Below, piece after piece: positions 1 to 10,601 of a stretch of 64,000 nt of DNA. Every line of letters begins with the position of its first letter. Within the stretch, counting starts at the first letter, position 1. Below the pieces are notes generated by a model, which saw only the letters and a list, made by a program, of their open reading frames with translations, was not told the DNA's origin and searched no databases. A program made the translations under genes and the position numbers. Origin of the DNA: Palaemon carinicauda (lineage: Eukaryota > Arthropoda > Malacostraca > Decapoda > Palaemonidae); contig NC_090751.1 of assembly GCF_036898095.1 (NCBI RefSeq), forward strand, positions 45,987,555-46,051,554. Reading direction: 5' to 3'.

Positions 1-89
1 TCCAGGCATGTTGGCTTGGTTGTGAGTAGATTGTGTAGTGGAGGGAGTTCTCTTGGTAGCTCCGTTAGGAGTTGCAGAAGGTCCGGGAA

Positions 90-830
90 CTATTCCGCGT
101 GATGCCATAGCAGAGCTATAAGGGTTATTGAAAGATTGACCGATGTTCTGGTCTTGCTGAGTACCCTCCTCATCAGACAGAACGGGGGAAAAGCGTAAAT
201 GTCGATGTTGTCCCACCGTTGTTGGAAAGCATCTTGCCAGAGAGCCTTGGGGTCTGGGACTGGGAAACAGTACAACGGGAGCCTGAAGTTCAGGGCCGTT
301 GCAAAAAGGTCCACAGTCTGAGAACCCTACAAAGTCAGGACTTTTTTGGCTACTAGATGATCCAAAAACCACTTGGTACTCACTATCTGAGATGCTCTGC
401 TCAGATTGTCGGCGAGCACATTCCTTTTGCCTGGAATGAAGCATGCCGATAGTGGTATCAAGTGGATTTCGGCCCATCTCAGTATCTCTACTACTAGATG
501 GGATAGCTGCTGCGAAAAGGTACCTCCTTGTTTGTTGATGTAAGCCACTACTGTGGTGTTGTCGCTTATCACCACCACAGAGTGACCTGCCAGGTATTGT
601 TGGAACTGTTGAAGGGCCAGGAAGACGGCCTTCATCTCTAGGAGATTTATATGGAGATACTTTTCTGATTCTGACCACAGGCCTGAGGTCGTGTGGTGCA
701 GCACGTGGGCCCCCCCCCTTTCTTTGAAGCGTCTGAAAACAGCATCAAATCCGGGGGGGGGGGGGGAGACGAGAAGGTCCACTCCTTTTCATAGGTTCTC
801 GTCTGCCACCCACCACTGGAGGGCCGTCAG
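90..830 (-). pseudogene. DIRS-1 RNase H domain (broken)
   Basis: RNase H follows RT in DIRS polyproteins and degrades the RNA strand of the hybrid. Visible motifs are FDAVFRRFKERGGAHVLH, EKYLHINLLEMKA (catalytic Glu), SDNTTVVAYINKQGG (Asp) and PGKRNVLADNLSRA (Asp), the usual D-E-D-D layout. A TGG to TAG change near 325 puts a stop where sister copies read LTLWGSPTVDLFATALNF. A run of 13 G at about 752-764 lengthens a Pro stretch and is probably an indel hot spot or sequencing problem. The YR frame overlaps the left part. Confidence 0.8.
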
Positions 831-839
831 TTCCGCAGG

Positions 840-1768
840 TCCCATAGGGATCAGGACGTCCGGGGAATCGTAACCTTGATTCCACCAGGACTTGAGTCGC
901 CACTGGAGGGATCTCATCCTGAAGCGACCGTTGGGAACTAGACGAGCCAATGATGAAAGGTGACCGAGGAGACTTAACCACGATTAGGCTGGAAGTTCTT
1001 CTCGTCTGAGAAAAGGGCTTGTAACCTTCCTCAGCCTTGCTATCCTGTCGTCTGATGGGAAGACTTTGTGGAGATTGGTGTCTATAGTCATGCCTAGGTA
1101 TGCCAGTCTGAGTGGGAAGCAGTTAGGACTTCCCAAGATTTACCATGATCCCCAGATCTTGGCAAAGTCTCAGAAGTTTGTCTCGGTGTTGAAGAAGGGA
1201 TGACACAGAGTCTGCTAGGATTAACCAGTCGTCCAGATAACAGAGGAGACAGATGCCAATCCTGTGTGCCCAAGATGATACTAGGATGAACACTGGTGAA
1301 GACTTGTGGTGCTGTGGAGAGACCGAAGCACAGCACCTTGAACTGGTACTTTCTGTTGTCTAGGCTGAATCTTAAGTACTTCCTTGAAGACGGATGGACT
1401 GGGATCTGGAAGTACGCGTCCTTTAGGTCCAGTGTGCACATGAAGTCTTTCGGTCTTACTGCTAGTCTGACCGAGTCCGTCGTCTCCATGCTGAATGGAG
1501 TTTATTTGACAAACTTGTTCAAAGCTGAGAGGTCGATGACTGGTCTCCAGCCTCCAGACGCCTTCTTTACAAGAAAGAGTCGACTGAAGCAGCCTGGAGA
1601 TTCGTCGAGGACCTCTTGGAGAGAGCCCTTCTTCAACAGGGTCTGGACTTCTGTCCGAAGGGCTTGCCCTCTTGCCGATACCATGGCAAGGGAGCTCAAT
1701 GACACTGGATTCGTCGTCAGGGGAGGTAGAGATGTTATGAACGGGATGCGATATCCTAGACTGATCAC
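840..1768 (-). pseudogene. DIRS-1 reverse transcriptase (frameshifted)
   Basis: The N-terminal part (1502-1768) has FLVKKASGGWRPVIDLSALN, the RT fingers motif. The next part has CTLDLKDAYFQIPVHPSSRKYL (palm motif A Asp) and FKVLCFGLSTAPQVFTSV (motif B). The catalytic YLDDW box is at 1225-1239 but sits in a different frame from motif A, so at least one frameshift lies between about 1240 and 1330. A connection region leads into RNase H. This stretch is missing from the sister copy at 52311-59730, where gag runs directly into RNase H near 55025. It resembles DIRS/Ty3-type RT, not LINE RT. Confidence 0.8.
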
Positions 1769-1863
1769 AGATTGTCCAGGAATTGGCCCCGAGTTGCTTC
1801 CACCTGTTTGAGCAGCTTTGTAGGCATCCCCCCGCTGGTGGACATGCAGGGGGACTGCCTATC

Positions 1864-3260
1864 CTAGCGTTTACGGATTTGGCTGCTCCCTCTAGGATTC
1901 TTGCCTCCCTTGGAAGACTTTTTGCCTTTCCTTTCTTTGACAGGAAAGGGCTTAGACACCACGGTCTTCGCTGCTATCGTCGTTCTAGCGGTCTTGATTG
2001 GACGGGACTGCTGTGGTGCTGGAGGCTTATAGGGCTTGAATATTAAAGCCCTATGAAGAAGGGAGTCTTGATGAGACTTATTCCACCTCTCAGTGGCATG
2101 TTCCACATCCTTAGGCTCAGACAATATGGATTCCTCTAGAGAGGAATGTCTGAGCCTATTGATCTCTGTGCTAGGGACCTTCTGATGGAATCTCTCAGCT
2201 ACTGCATCCCGACGTTTCAGAATGGTATTTGCCCACAAGTTCGAGACTTGGTGGGCCATAAACTATCGTGCGAGTACCTGAGAGAAGAAAGGTCTCCATA
2301 GCTTTCCTGGTACGTTCTTTGGAGAAATCCTCAGAACATATCAGGATACATAAGGTTCCCAACCAATATTTCGCAACTTTCTCCTGGTTAAGGATCTCTG
2401 TCGCCGAGAATGAGACCTGCCGCCTGGAGTCTCTCTCAAGAGGGACTCCCTTGGTAAGCTCTTCCAGCAAGTGGTTAAGAGGAAGAGCTGAAAGCTCCTC
2501 AGGCATCTCGAAGTACCTCCTCTGCTGTACACGAGGAGGTGGGAGGAGCTTGTTGGTGGCACTGGAACGGTTGGAGGAGGACATCTCGGAGAGCCGTAGA
2601 GAGATCTTGTCCCTGGTACTATTAACCCCTTGAGACCAGGGCAGTGCTGCACTGGTCTGGTCTTGGAGGGTTTCTGAGTACCAAAGACACGGTCCAAGAC
2701 CGTGTCCTTGCCCTCTCGAGGAGGGATCTCTGGGTCAGAAAACCCGATGAGAGCCCTTAGTAGTGTCAGAACTTGCCAAAACCTATGTTCTGACTCTTGC
2801 TGGTCTCCTCCTGATGTAGGACTTGCAGCGAAGTCTCCTTCTGTCCCCAAAGGCTCTTCTTCGGGAGAGTCGCGGACGTTCTCTGAGTGGTTAGCTGGCT
2901 CCATCCTAGTCCTAGTAGATGACTTCGGCAATGTTTTGGAGTCCTTAGATTCCTTCCTGGGAAGGATTTAGTACTCCAACATTGACGAGGATGGCATGTT
3001 CCTTTCAATCCCCGCCTGAGAAGACATCTCGGCGCGAGGAGAGGTTTCCCTCATTGGTGCGATGGGGGAAAGTCTCTCGTCGCGTGATTCCCCTGGGGAC
3101 GGGAAATCTTCGTCCGAAAGGGAAGGAGAGACAGTCTGGAGGAAAGAAGAAACCTGCCTCGAAGGTCTGCGTGGAGTCAGTTTTGCCCTTGGAAAGTTAC
3201 TGCGTCTGGAACTCCTCTTTTTCTCTTCAAAACGGTAGAAGCAGCCATGGATCTGTGCCC
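1864..3260 (-). pseudogene. DIRS-1 gag, C-terminal half
   Basis: Overlapping minus frames (2766-3008, 2341-2931, 2195-2584, 1864-2259) together match the uninterrupted gag at 55040-56266 of the sister copy. Recognisable pieces are SGGDQQESEHRFWQVLTL, SSNRSSATNKLLPPPRVQQR, HQVSNLWANTILKRRDAV and a strongly basic end (KERKGKKSSKGGKNPRG) expected of a nucleic-acid-binding tail. Frame changes mark it as decayed. No zinc knuckle is visible here; the Cys motif is at the other end of gag. Function is inferred from position upstream of RT. Confidence 0.6.
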
Positions 3261-3368
3261 TAATTCAGAAGACAGGCTTGTGTTATGACTCTGATCAATG
3301 CACCGAACCAGGGCTGTTGGCTGAAAGACGCGCTGTCAGACATACCCCTTGAAGGGACAGGAATTGAA

Positions 3369-5309
3369 TGAATGATTTAAAGTTTTCAGGCATCCTGACA
3401 TCTAAGGTCATTGACGCCGGTAACATTTAATTTATGTATACAAAAGTAAAAAATGAAATAAAATAAAAAATTAAAGAGTATTCAATTAAAATCATAAAAA
3501 TTGAATGTCATAAAAGTTAAATATTTTTCAGAAGACCTGCTTCTGAAAGAATTCTAAAAATGCCACTTGCATGGTAGGACACATCATTTCCATGAATCTT
3601 GGCAAGGATGAACCTGCCACCCTCACCTCGAGCCTCAAACAAATATCTATTCCGCAAGATGTTATAATTGGGGCATTCGGTCAACAAATGCCTTACTGTT
3701 AGAGGTACTAAACAGTTGTCACAATACGGTTGGTGTTGGCCCTTCAGCAGAAACTCATGTGTCAACCGAGTGTGACCAATACGGAGACGACAAAGAGACT
3801 TCTCCATTTTCGGGGCATCATATTATACCTCCAAGGAGATATGTCATTTGTTACTTCCCTCATTTTATTGCCATCTTGACTATCCCATTGCTGTTGCCAT
3901 TTATTGCAAACCAATTTCTTGATGTCAGGTAAGAAATCATTACAGGGAATGAGATACCTTCTTGGCAGCAACTCGGATGCAGCCTCCTTAGCCAGTGAAT
4001 CTGCCTTCTCATTCCCGGACACACCTACATGTGCTGGAACCCAACAAAATTGAACTGTTATACCTCTCCGTCCAATAAGGAAAAGCCATTCTAAAATCTC
4101 TAAAACTAGAGGGTTATTAGAATTAAAAACTTCCATAGCTTGAAGGACACTCCTTGCATCACTAAAAATTGTAAAATTACCCTCCTTCTCCAACGCTATT
4201 TTCTCAATAGCAGTTAATATGCCATACAGTTCGGTAGTAAATATGGAAGCGGTCAGAGGAAGTGCACCTCTACAATTAAAACCATTACTATGTACTCCAA
4301 ATCCAACGCCAGCATCAGATTTGGAGCCATCAGTATAGATAAAAGTTGATCCTCTATGTTCTTTAACATGTTCATTAAAAAGAGACCTGGCTTCTATGTC
4401 TGACATATTCTTCTTATCTCCAATAAAATATTTACAAAAAGATATCTCTGGTAACTTCCATGGAGGCGTTGATGATACCTTGAATGGAAGTACCTTATTT
4501 CTAATTATATCCAGACTATTTAATAATCGTTTCACCCGAAAGCCATAAGGTTGAGGAGATTTTGGGTGCAACTCAAAGTATGATGCTTGTCTTACAAGGC
4601 TTGCAGTCTGAAAGGCTAGAGAGTTAGGGAGTCTTTGCAATCTAAACCAATACCGAAGAATGGAAGACATTCGGTAAAGGTCTAGAGGTAACTCTCCAGC
4701 ATCAACAAGGAGACTTGGGATAGGCGAGGTTTTAAAAGCTCCAGTAGACAATCTAATACCTGCATGATGTATCGAATCTAATATTTTTAACCGGCTTGGG
4801 GTGGCTGAAGAATATACCTCACAACCATAACTAATTTTGGAAAAAATCAAGGCCTTGTATAATTTTAAAATAGTATTGCGGTCTGCCCCCATGATGTATG
4901 GGACAATACTTTCAAGATATTCAGAGCTTCAACACATTTAGCTTTTAGCGCTTTTAGGTGAGAAACCCATGTAAGTCTACAGTCAAATATCAAACCTAAA
5001 AATTTGGTTTCCGATACACATGGTATCCGTTGACCTTTAATGTATATATCCGGGTCTGGATGTACTCCCCGGATACGACAAAAATGGACAAAGGTAGTTT
5101 TACTTGTCGAGAACTTAAATCCATTCATGTCAGCCCACTGGATAATTTTATCAATAGAGAGTTGGATTTTTCTCTCAACCATTGCCATTCTAGTGCCAGC
5201 AAATGATATTGAGAGATCATCCACAAATAATGTTGAGAGAACATCCTGGGGAATGGCTGAGGATATCCCATTAATTGCTAGTGCAAAAAGGGTTACACTC
5301 AGCACACTA
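3369..5309 (-). mobile_element. Nested 5'-truncated LINE (I/Nimb/Jockey-like, with RNase H)
   Basis: The element interrupts DIRS-1 gag. The unoccupied sequence is preserved near 56235-56262 (gaattgaaggatccctggg): here gaattgaa is followed by the insert and ccctgggag resumes at 5310, so ggat was lost and no target-site duplication is visible. In element sense the insert starts inside RT and ends in an AT-rich 3' UTR with an attc-type end. 5' truncation is typical of target-primed reverse transcription. Clade is inferred from RNase H downstream of RT and a C-terminal Cys/His motif. Confidence 0.85.
3517..5305 (-). pseudogene. LINE ORF2 fragment: RT palm/thumb, RNase H, C-terminal Cys-His motif
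   Basis: Three overlapping frames (4865-5305, 3762-4892, 3517-3807) read in order, so there are two frameshifts. The fragment begins at the SVLSVTLFALAING motif, then STLFVDDLSISFAG (the F-x-DD catalytic box), then the thumb. RNase H follows with IYTDGSKSDAGVGFGVH (Asp), TTELYGILTAIEKIA (Glu), FSDARSVLQAM (Asp) and PAHVGVSGNEKADSLAKEA (His/Asp). The end carries CDNC-x8-HLLTEC, a CCHC-like motif of I/Jockey-group LINEs. Endonuclease and most of RT are absent, so it is inactive. Confidence 0.85.
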
Positions 5310-7229
5310 CCCTGGGAGGAGTTCTCATCATTGGTGGGTTCGCCTGAAATGGCTTTGCGGTCTTGGACCCTTCTGAATGTTTTCCTTCTCCCACAATGCG
5401 CGGTGCTATGCGCTTGCGGGGAGGGGAATGAGGAGATGGCGACCTTACCGTGCGTAGTTCAGCAGTCTCGCGCGCGTGAGACTGCTGGTGCGACTACGGG
5501 CGCACGTGACACTGCTGGTGCGACTGCGGGCGCGCGTGAGACTGCTGGCGCACAGGAGCGCACGCAGGAGAGTAATCGCACGCGCGTGGTCGCGCAGGAT
5601 CAAGCCGCTAAGTGCGCAGGCACGAGTTCGTTCCTGCCTGTACCAGTCGTAGGGCGCACGCGCGCAGGAGAAAGATCCCTAGCGCATGGGCGCGCAGTTG
5701 AAGCCTGTGATGCTAGTGGGCGCGAATCCGTAGGAGAGGATAGGCGAGTGCGCGCGCGTATCCTCGCGGATGCGTGCGGGAGAAGGCTGGCGCGATGGTA
5801 TTAGCTGGCGCGTGGGAGAAGTCAGTTTAGTTGACTTCCCAGTAGCGCCCAGATCAGTAGATCGTTGGTGCGCAGGAGAGTTGATTGCTGGGCGTGAACG
5901 CTGGGGCGCGGGAGATTGCTGGCGAGCAGGAGAGCGCTGGCGCCTAGGTGAGTTGGCGCGCAGCTGGGCGTGGGCGCGTATGCTTAGGCTCAGGCAAGGC
6001 CTGGCGCGCAGGGGAATGAGGGCGCGTATGTGCGTGAGGGCGTGCATAGCGCGTAGTGGAGCTGTGCTCCTGTTGGGACGTATGTGCGTGTTGGCGCATA
6101 CGCCCATGATGCCCTGTGTTAGGGTTTATTGATGGGGCCTGACGAGCTACTAGAGCGCATTCGTGAGGTTTCGTTGGCGCATATCGCGTATCTGGGTGGC
6201 GTGCCTTAATGTGGTCAGATGAAACCTTGATAGGTTTATGCAGGAAGGGTGACGGCAGGTCGGCAGGGTGGAAGGTCGACGTGTCCTTTAAAAGGACGAC
6301 CTTCCACCGAAGGAGATCGCGAACGATCTGCAGAAAGGTCCAGGACCAATGCAGGAACAGTGATTGGTGATTGTTGTCGAGGCTCCTCTGCGGGGGACTG
6401 CATCGAAGATGTTGAACCAAAGAGGAGGCGCCTCATCGCAGGTGAAGGAAGGCCTCTTTGGGGAAGAGGAAGGTGAGCCTTGTGATGAATGCGCCCTCTG
6501 GGGGCCGTAGGGTCAGCGAGCTGACCTTCTGCATTCCTCCGAAGAGGAGTCTCCGCAAGTGAACTCCCGAGGGGAAGAAACACTAGCAGGAGAGACTGAT
6601 GTTGGACTTAGTTTCTCCCTCGTAGGCTGAACAGAGACGGGAGAAACTAAGCCATCAGCTACTGTAGGGTTTGAAGAGGTAGAGGTGATGGGTGATACCG
6701 CATTGGATACCTCTGACACCACAACGTCGACAAAAGACAAAGGATCAATCTCTGTCGGTGACGACGATTGCTTGACAGCGGCACCCAATCGGATTTAGTT
6801 AAGCAAAACCAACTTGGAGGGCGAACCCGTAAGCCCCAAGGAAGACCAAAGCTGAAAAATGGGGGTTAGTGACATTCTCCCCCGAGGAGAGAGGTGGAGC
6901 TGCTTCGCAAGGGAAGCAACGTCATCTCTCGAGCCCCAAGTTTGGTAAACAGTACATCGGTCTACGCTACCACTCTACGGTCTCTCGAAAGAGACCGACC
7001 GAGTGGGAGCTTCGGAGGAGGTTTGGGCAACGGAAGAAGAGGCCTTGGGTTTTTCTCCTATCAAAGAAACCTTCGAAGGAGAAATATCCCGTTTGGACTA
7101 CTACTTCCGTCGTTGCGAAAACCTCTCCCACTGGGAGGTAGACCATTCCCTACACCTGTTGTTGCTATCACACCGTTGGCCCCTACAAGAAGGACAAAGG
7201 GCGTGAGGATCGGTCTCGACCGCCGACAT
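5310..7229 (-). pseudogene. DIRS-1 gag, N-terminal half
   Basis: The likely start is ATG at 7229 (minus), giving SAVETDPHALCPSCRGQRC and then NRCREWSTSQWERF, a Cys-rich motif seen at the N-terminus of DIRS-type gag proteins. The frame stops at tandem TAG codons after QRRK; continuing one frame over restores a Ser/Pro-rich chain (EKPKASSSVAQ, then MGAAVKQSSSPTEIDPLSF at 6788). The same stop occurs in every A-type copy here. Further left the protein becomes Arg/Pro/Ser-rich. Several frames are needed, so this is a decayed gag. Confidence 0.6.
5440..6200 (-). repeat. GC-rich, Arg-rich low-complexity part of DIRS gag
   Basis: The stretch is packed with gcgcgcgtgagactgctgg and ctggcgcgcaggag-type words in irregular short tandem array, in strong contrast with the AT-rich surroundings. 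In gag sense it encodes runs such as RRQRSPARQQSPAPQRSRP. Counterparts occur at 28971-29310 and 56400-57060, and a longer-period version in the B-type copies. It may act as a basic RNA-binding segment of gag; that is inference. Confidence 0.6.
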
Positions 7230-7390
7230 GAATGTTCCACAGGGGCGGTCGGGAAACCCAGGGCAGGTCCGCATAATCACAGAGGCCAACTTCACAAACA
7301 GTATTAGAAAAAGAAAGACAAAAGTATTAAATAGCTGCCAAATGATGGCGAGGATGAGAGCGGACATGTCCGACTACCATCCGAGCCGAG

Positions 7391-7576
7391 AGCAAAGTGA
7401 GCTCAAGCAGAGGTGTGTGAGAGGGGGGGGGGGTAGCAAGCTACCCTCACTCACCCCTGCTAACTAGCAGTGTGGGTAGTAAACCCTCGTTAAAAATTAA
7501 TGGCTCGTCATTTCAGCTACGCCGAAAGTAATACCCTTACTAAGTAGCGTGGTTTGTATTCCAGTTACGGAACAAA
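7391..7576 (-). repeat. DIRS-1 5' inverted terminal repeat
   Basis: The segment from agcaaagtgagctcaag to ...ggaacaaat is the reverse complement of the left ends of sister copies (for example 52360-52513): taaaccctcgttaaaaatta and tttcagctacgccgaaagta match in inverted orientation. A poly-G run (about 7423-7432) sits inside. The outermost part (ggtttgtattccagttacgg) is repeated, inverted, in the internal complementary region of copies that keep their 3' end. Confidence 0.8.
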
Positions 7577-8474
7577 TACCGCTTTCTGAAAGCACACTTA
7601 CCCCTCACAAGGCTTCAACACTGAAAATTATGTGGATCAACCCTTAACAAAAACGCTGCCAGAAGCTCTTGTTGATGGGCAGCCCGTTAGGGGTACGCCT
7701 TTGTAATAAAATACCATTACACCAATTGAGGCTTTTTCCTCAAAATTTTAGATATAGTATTGGCACAAGCCAGTTCTCATACAACTGCAATTTCAAATAT
7801 ACATAAATTTATTTTATATTAAACATTAAATTTATTTTCTAAGATATTCTGTAGTCTTGTACTGTATAGTACTGTAATAGATTAATTTAAATTAGGCTAA
7901 TACAAAAACATCTACTGTACTCTTTAGCATTCACAATCAAACTTACTGAAATACATCTACCATACAAAGCTTGACTATATTTCTTCTTAGACAGCTCAGG
8001 TGGTGGAATTAATCCCAAAGGCACAGTAACTGCATATAATGCCTGTCTTAAGTATGAAAACAATACATAAAGATAACCTCGGACATCAGAACGATCACTT
8101 CATTTATCCTTTATCATCACCGCCGTATAGACCCTTTGGATTATTTCAATATGATGAACTCGTACGTCACTGGAAAAAAGAAAAATAAATTAAATGCCAG
8201 CACTGCATTTTCAATAATTCACAATAAAGATTAAAGTTTTCTACACTCAAATACAGAAAACTAAACAATTGGTGCACTTACAGTATATTAAATAAAAAGG
8301 GATTTAGGATTAAGCTAAAACCTACTCATTTTAAAGGTTAAGTTACAGAAATTTAAGGTGATCGCAATCCAAAATTTATTTCAAGTTCCCAATACAAAGA
8401 ACTTTTTTCATACAATACTTTGCAAATACATTATAGCAGGAAGAATGAAAGTAATTCATTCTAGATCTGGTGAG
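7577..8474 (-). other. Host-like segment with exon-like block a (copy 1)
   Basis: Non-DIRS sequence shared with six other places. Block a spans about 7975-8169 on the minus strand: a T-rich tract ending in cag precedes it. The 3' half reads LYAVTVPLGLIPPPELS in one open frame. The donor side here is ag|tcaag, so the GT seen in the 24105 and 31090 copies is lost. An in-frame TGA lies in the 5' half. The protein is not recognised. At 8474 the segment is cut and joined to a B-type DIRS piece (gatctggtgag|ttacgcg). Confidence 0.45.
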
Positions 8475-8497
8475 TTACGCGTGGGCGCGTAGGAAAC

Positions 8498-9605
8498 CTA
8501 CGACGATTGAAGCGTTGGTGTTGAAAACGCTTGCGCGCAGGCGACGAATCGCACGGGCGCGTAGGAGATCGCTGGCGCGTAAGGAGAGCCCAGGGATGCC
8601 TGTGAGCACCTGTGCGCTAACTTAGGTATCTCCTGGGCGGAGCGGTCAAGTGGAAGCGCTGCGAGTCCAGAAGAATCTGTGAGCGCCTGTGAGCTAGCGA
8701 AGGAACTTCTTGAACTGCGTGACGAAGCAGGAACCAGAAGATCGTAGGAGCGTAGTTGCGTGGCCAGGAGAAATGCGCGGCCAGACGTATGAGAGATCGT
8801 CGGCGAGGAGGCGAAGGAATAACTCCTTGCCTGCGCCCAGATCTGAAGATCATGGCCGCGTGGGCGAACGATGGCGCGTATGCGCATATCAGGAAGGGGG
8901 CGCAGATGCGCGCTGGCGAGCAGGTGCACGAGGAGTTCAGTGAAGAACAACCTCCCTGATTGCGCCCAGATCCGGAGATCGTGGGCGCAAGGGCGAACGT
9001 TGGCGCGCAATGCGCACATCAGGAAAGGGTGATCAGATGTGCACTGGTGAGCAGGCGATCGTGGGCGTTCAGGAGTTCGTAGGCGCGCATGACGCGTAGC
9101 CGCACAGAAGGTCTCAGAAGAGTTGGCGATCAGGAGTTGATTCAGCAGAAGACTGGTCCACAGCAGGAGACTTGCGCCCAGATACGGAGATCGTGGGCGC
9201 GAGGGCGAATGTTGGCGCGCATTGCGCACATCAGGAACATTTGCGAGCTACTGCGCGCTCGCGCGCAGTAGAATAAGGTTGCAGGTAAAAAAACCTGGCA
9301 CCAAAGGGCTTACTCACATGTGAGATAAGCCCTTAGCCCCGAAGGGACCGGTGCCCGTTTGGAAAACGGGGTGGAGGCGCCCACAGCGCTACTGTATCCA
9401 GGAACGGAGAAGGAAGACAAGAAGATCTGGCAGGTGTTGAAGATCGCGAATGAACTGCTGACAGGTCTAGAGAAGCAGCAGCAACTGTGTTCTCATCGAG
9501 GAGGATCTTCTGCGGCTGAAGACGAGGATGACCACGGACAGGAGCACCATCATCAGTCCTCCGAAGAGGAGTCTCTGTTAGTGAACTCCCCCGAGGGAGA
9601 GACAC
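8498..9605 (-). pseudogene. DIRS-B1 gag-like reading frames, Arg-rich
   Basis: A 243-residue frame (8498-9229) is open and is preserved at 35624-36355; the third copy (61445-61909) is shortened. It repeats modules such as RPRSPAHQCTSDHPFLM and HDLRIWAQ and is rich in Arg, Ser, Ala and His. An adjoining frame (9333-9605) has SSLTETPLRRTDDGAP and SLDLSAVHSRSS, matching the A-type gag in order. No enzyme motif is seen. A basic gag segment is the best guess; the open frame may also reflect recent duplication and GC-rich composition rather than selection. Confidence 0.45.
8833..9240. repeat. Imperfect long-period tandem repeat in DIRS-B gag
   Basis: The word gcgcccagat followed by gagatcgtgggcgc, gcgaacgttggcgcgc and gcgcacatcagg recurs at 8833, 8962 and 9174. 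Spacing is about 129 and 212 bp. Equivalent arrays lie at 35959-36360 and 61746-62125. In gag sense it encodes repeated HDLxIWAQ modules. Confidence 0.65.
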
Positions 9606-10422
9606 ACTCGCAGGAGAGACCGTTGGACTCAGCTGCCCCCTCGAAGATGTTCGGAGGGGGGAACTGAGCCTTCAGCAACAACAGCAGGGGAGTCCTCTGA
9701 AGAGGAGTCTCTGAGTGTCCTCTCTCGCATAGGCCGTAAGTCGAGCAATACCTGTATAAGAACTACACGTAGGAATGCACCCTCCTAACCCACTGACACT
9801 CACGGGAATGGGGGGGGGGGAAGCCGGAGAACTATAACAAAACAGAATTATAACAATTATAAATATGTAATTCAACTAATTCAACAAATACAATTAGATT
9901 TAAATAAAAAAAATAATTGAGACAAAATAAATGGAAGCAATTCAACCCGCAACGGGAAGGAAGCTACCGTAATACGTAGTTGTAATAAAAGGGTGAACGA
10001 ACTCAAGGAGAGAGAGAGAGATAGACCGTAGTCAAACAAAACTCCCAATTTCCCTGTAGGGAAGGAGGAACAGCAGAGAAACATATTAATAAGTAAAGTC
10101 CAGCGATGACGATTCCCCACGGCGCCCGCCGAAGGGAGACCGAAGGACCAAGGGAGAGATCGCGACCCATGAAAAGTCACCGTAGTGGCCTGAGACCACA
10201 CGGAGAAGAGTCGTATAATGAGTGGACTTCCTACACACACACAGCACAAACACTGAAAAGGAAACTTACTGTATTTCTATACTCAAATATATACATAAAC
10301 ATAAGAATGTTTACATATATATTAAGTATAAGAAAATAAGTAATTAGTAAGACAAAGCATTAATGGCTGCCATGCGAGGACAGAACAGAGACGTCTGTTC
10401 ATTGTCCGACCCAAAAGTGAAG

Positions 10423-10601
10423 TGAAGCAGTTCACCGGTGTGTGAGGGGGGACGGGTAGCTAGCTACCACTCCCCTACCACCCTGCTAACTAACGCGGGG
10501 GTAATACACCCTCGTTAAATTCCAATGGCTCGTCCTTTCAGCTACGCCGAAAGTAAACCCTATGTAAATAGCGTGGTTTGTATTTTGGTTACGGAACAAA
10601 T
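10423..10601 (-). repeat. DIRS-B1 5' inverted terminal repeat
   Basis: The segment from agcagttcaccggtgtgtga through the G-rich run and acaccctcgttaaattccaa to the terminal ggttacggaacaaat matches the A-type ITR with substitutions. It ends at the same host base as the A-type copies. Counterparts are at about 37550-37728 and in the right part of 61421-64000. Confidence 0.7.

Larger units (their letters stand above)
1..7576 (-). mobile_element. DIRS-1: 5' two thirds of a DIRS retrotransposon, cut by the window edge
   Basis: Read right to left it holds a 5' inverted terminal repeat, gag, RT, RNase H and the start of the RNase H/YR overlap; the YR and 3' end lie beyond position 1. It is the only copy in the window that keeps the RT. 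A LINE is nested at 3369-5309. The right end (about 7576, ...ggaacaaat) abuts host sequence accgctttctg, which is continuous with ...aaaaatat at the unoccupied sites near 23886 and 60519. Family assignment rests on gene order, the YR found in sister copies, and inverted rather than direct terminal repeats. Confidence 0.85.
8475..10601 (-). mobile_element. DIRS-B1: 5' end of a diverged (B-type) DIRS copy
   Basis: It holds a GC-rich gag part (8475-9260), a gag stretch sharing SSLTETPLRRT and LDLSA with A-type copies, a long leader, and a 5' ITR ending at about 10601 (ggttacggaacaaat) against the same host base as A-type copies (accgctttctg). The left edge is a break joined to host sequence. It is nearly identical to 35601-37728 and lacks about 600 bp present in 61421-64000. 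RT, RNase H and YR are absent. Confidence 0.75.

Noticed and set aside
6869..7307. Plus-strand frames of 90-137 residues repeated at 29960-30427, 33982-34432 and 57905-58267
   Set aside because: They mirror the gag N-terminus on the other strand. Conservation among copies follows from recent duplication, and the Cys motif is in the minus frame.
7421..7433. Poly-G runs in the ITRs (also about 30543-30558, 34548-34558, 58379-58389) as possible G-quadruplex regulatory signals
   Set aside because: Run lengths vary between near-identical copies, which points to slippage or sequencing error; only single runs, not four spaced G-tracts, are present.
8833..9240. Regularly repeated GC-rich words that might suggest a CRISPR-like array
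   Set aside because: Units are imperfect, spacing is irregular, the repeats are coding-sense gag sequence, and the genome is eukaryotic.
9881..10249. A 122-residue hydrophobic-looking minus frame conserved at 37010-37378 and in part at 63498-63798
   Set aside because: It lies in the DIRS-B leader, includes a simple AG repeat read as Leu/Ser runs, and a plus-strand frame over the same DNA is equally conserved. No basis to call a gene.
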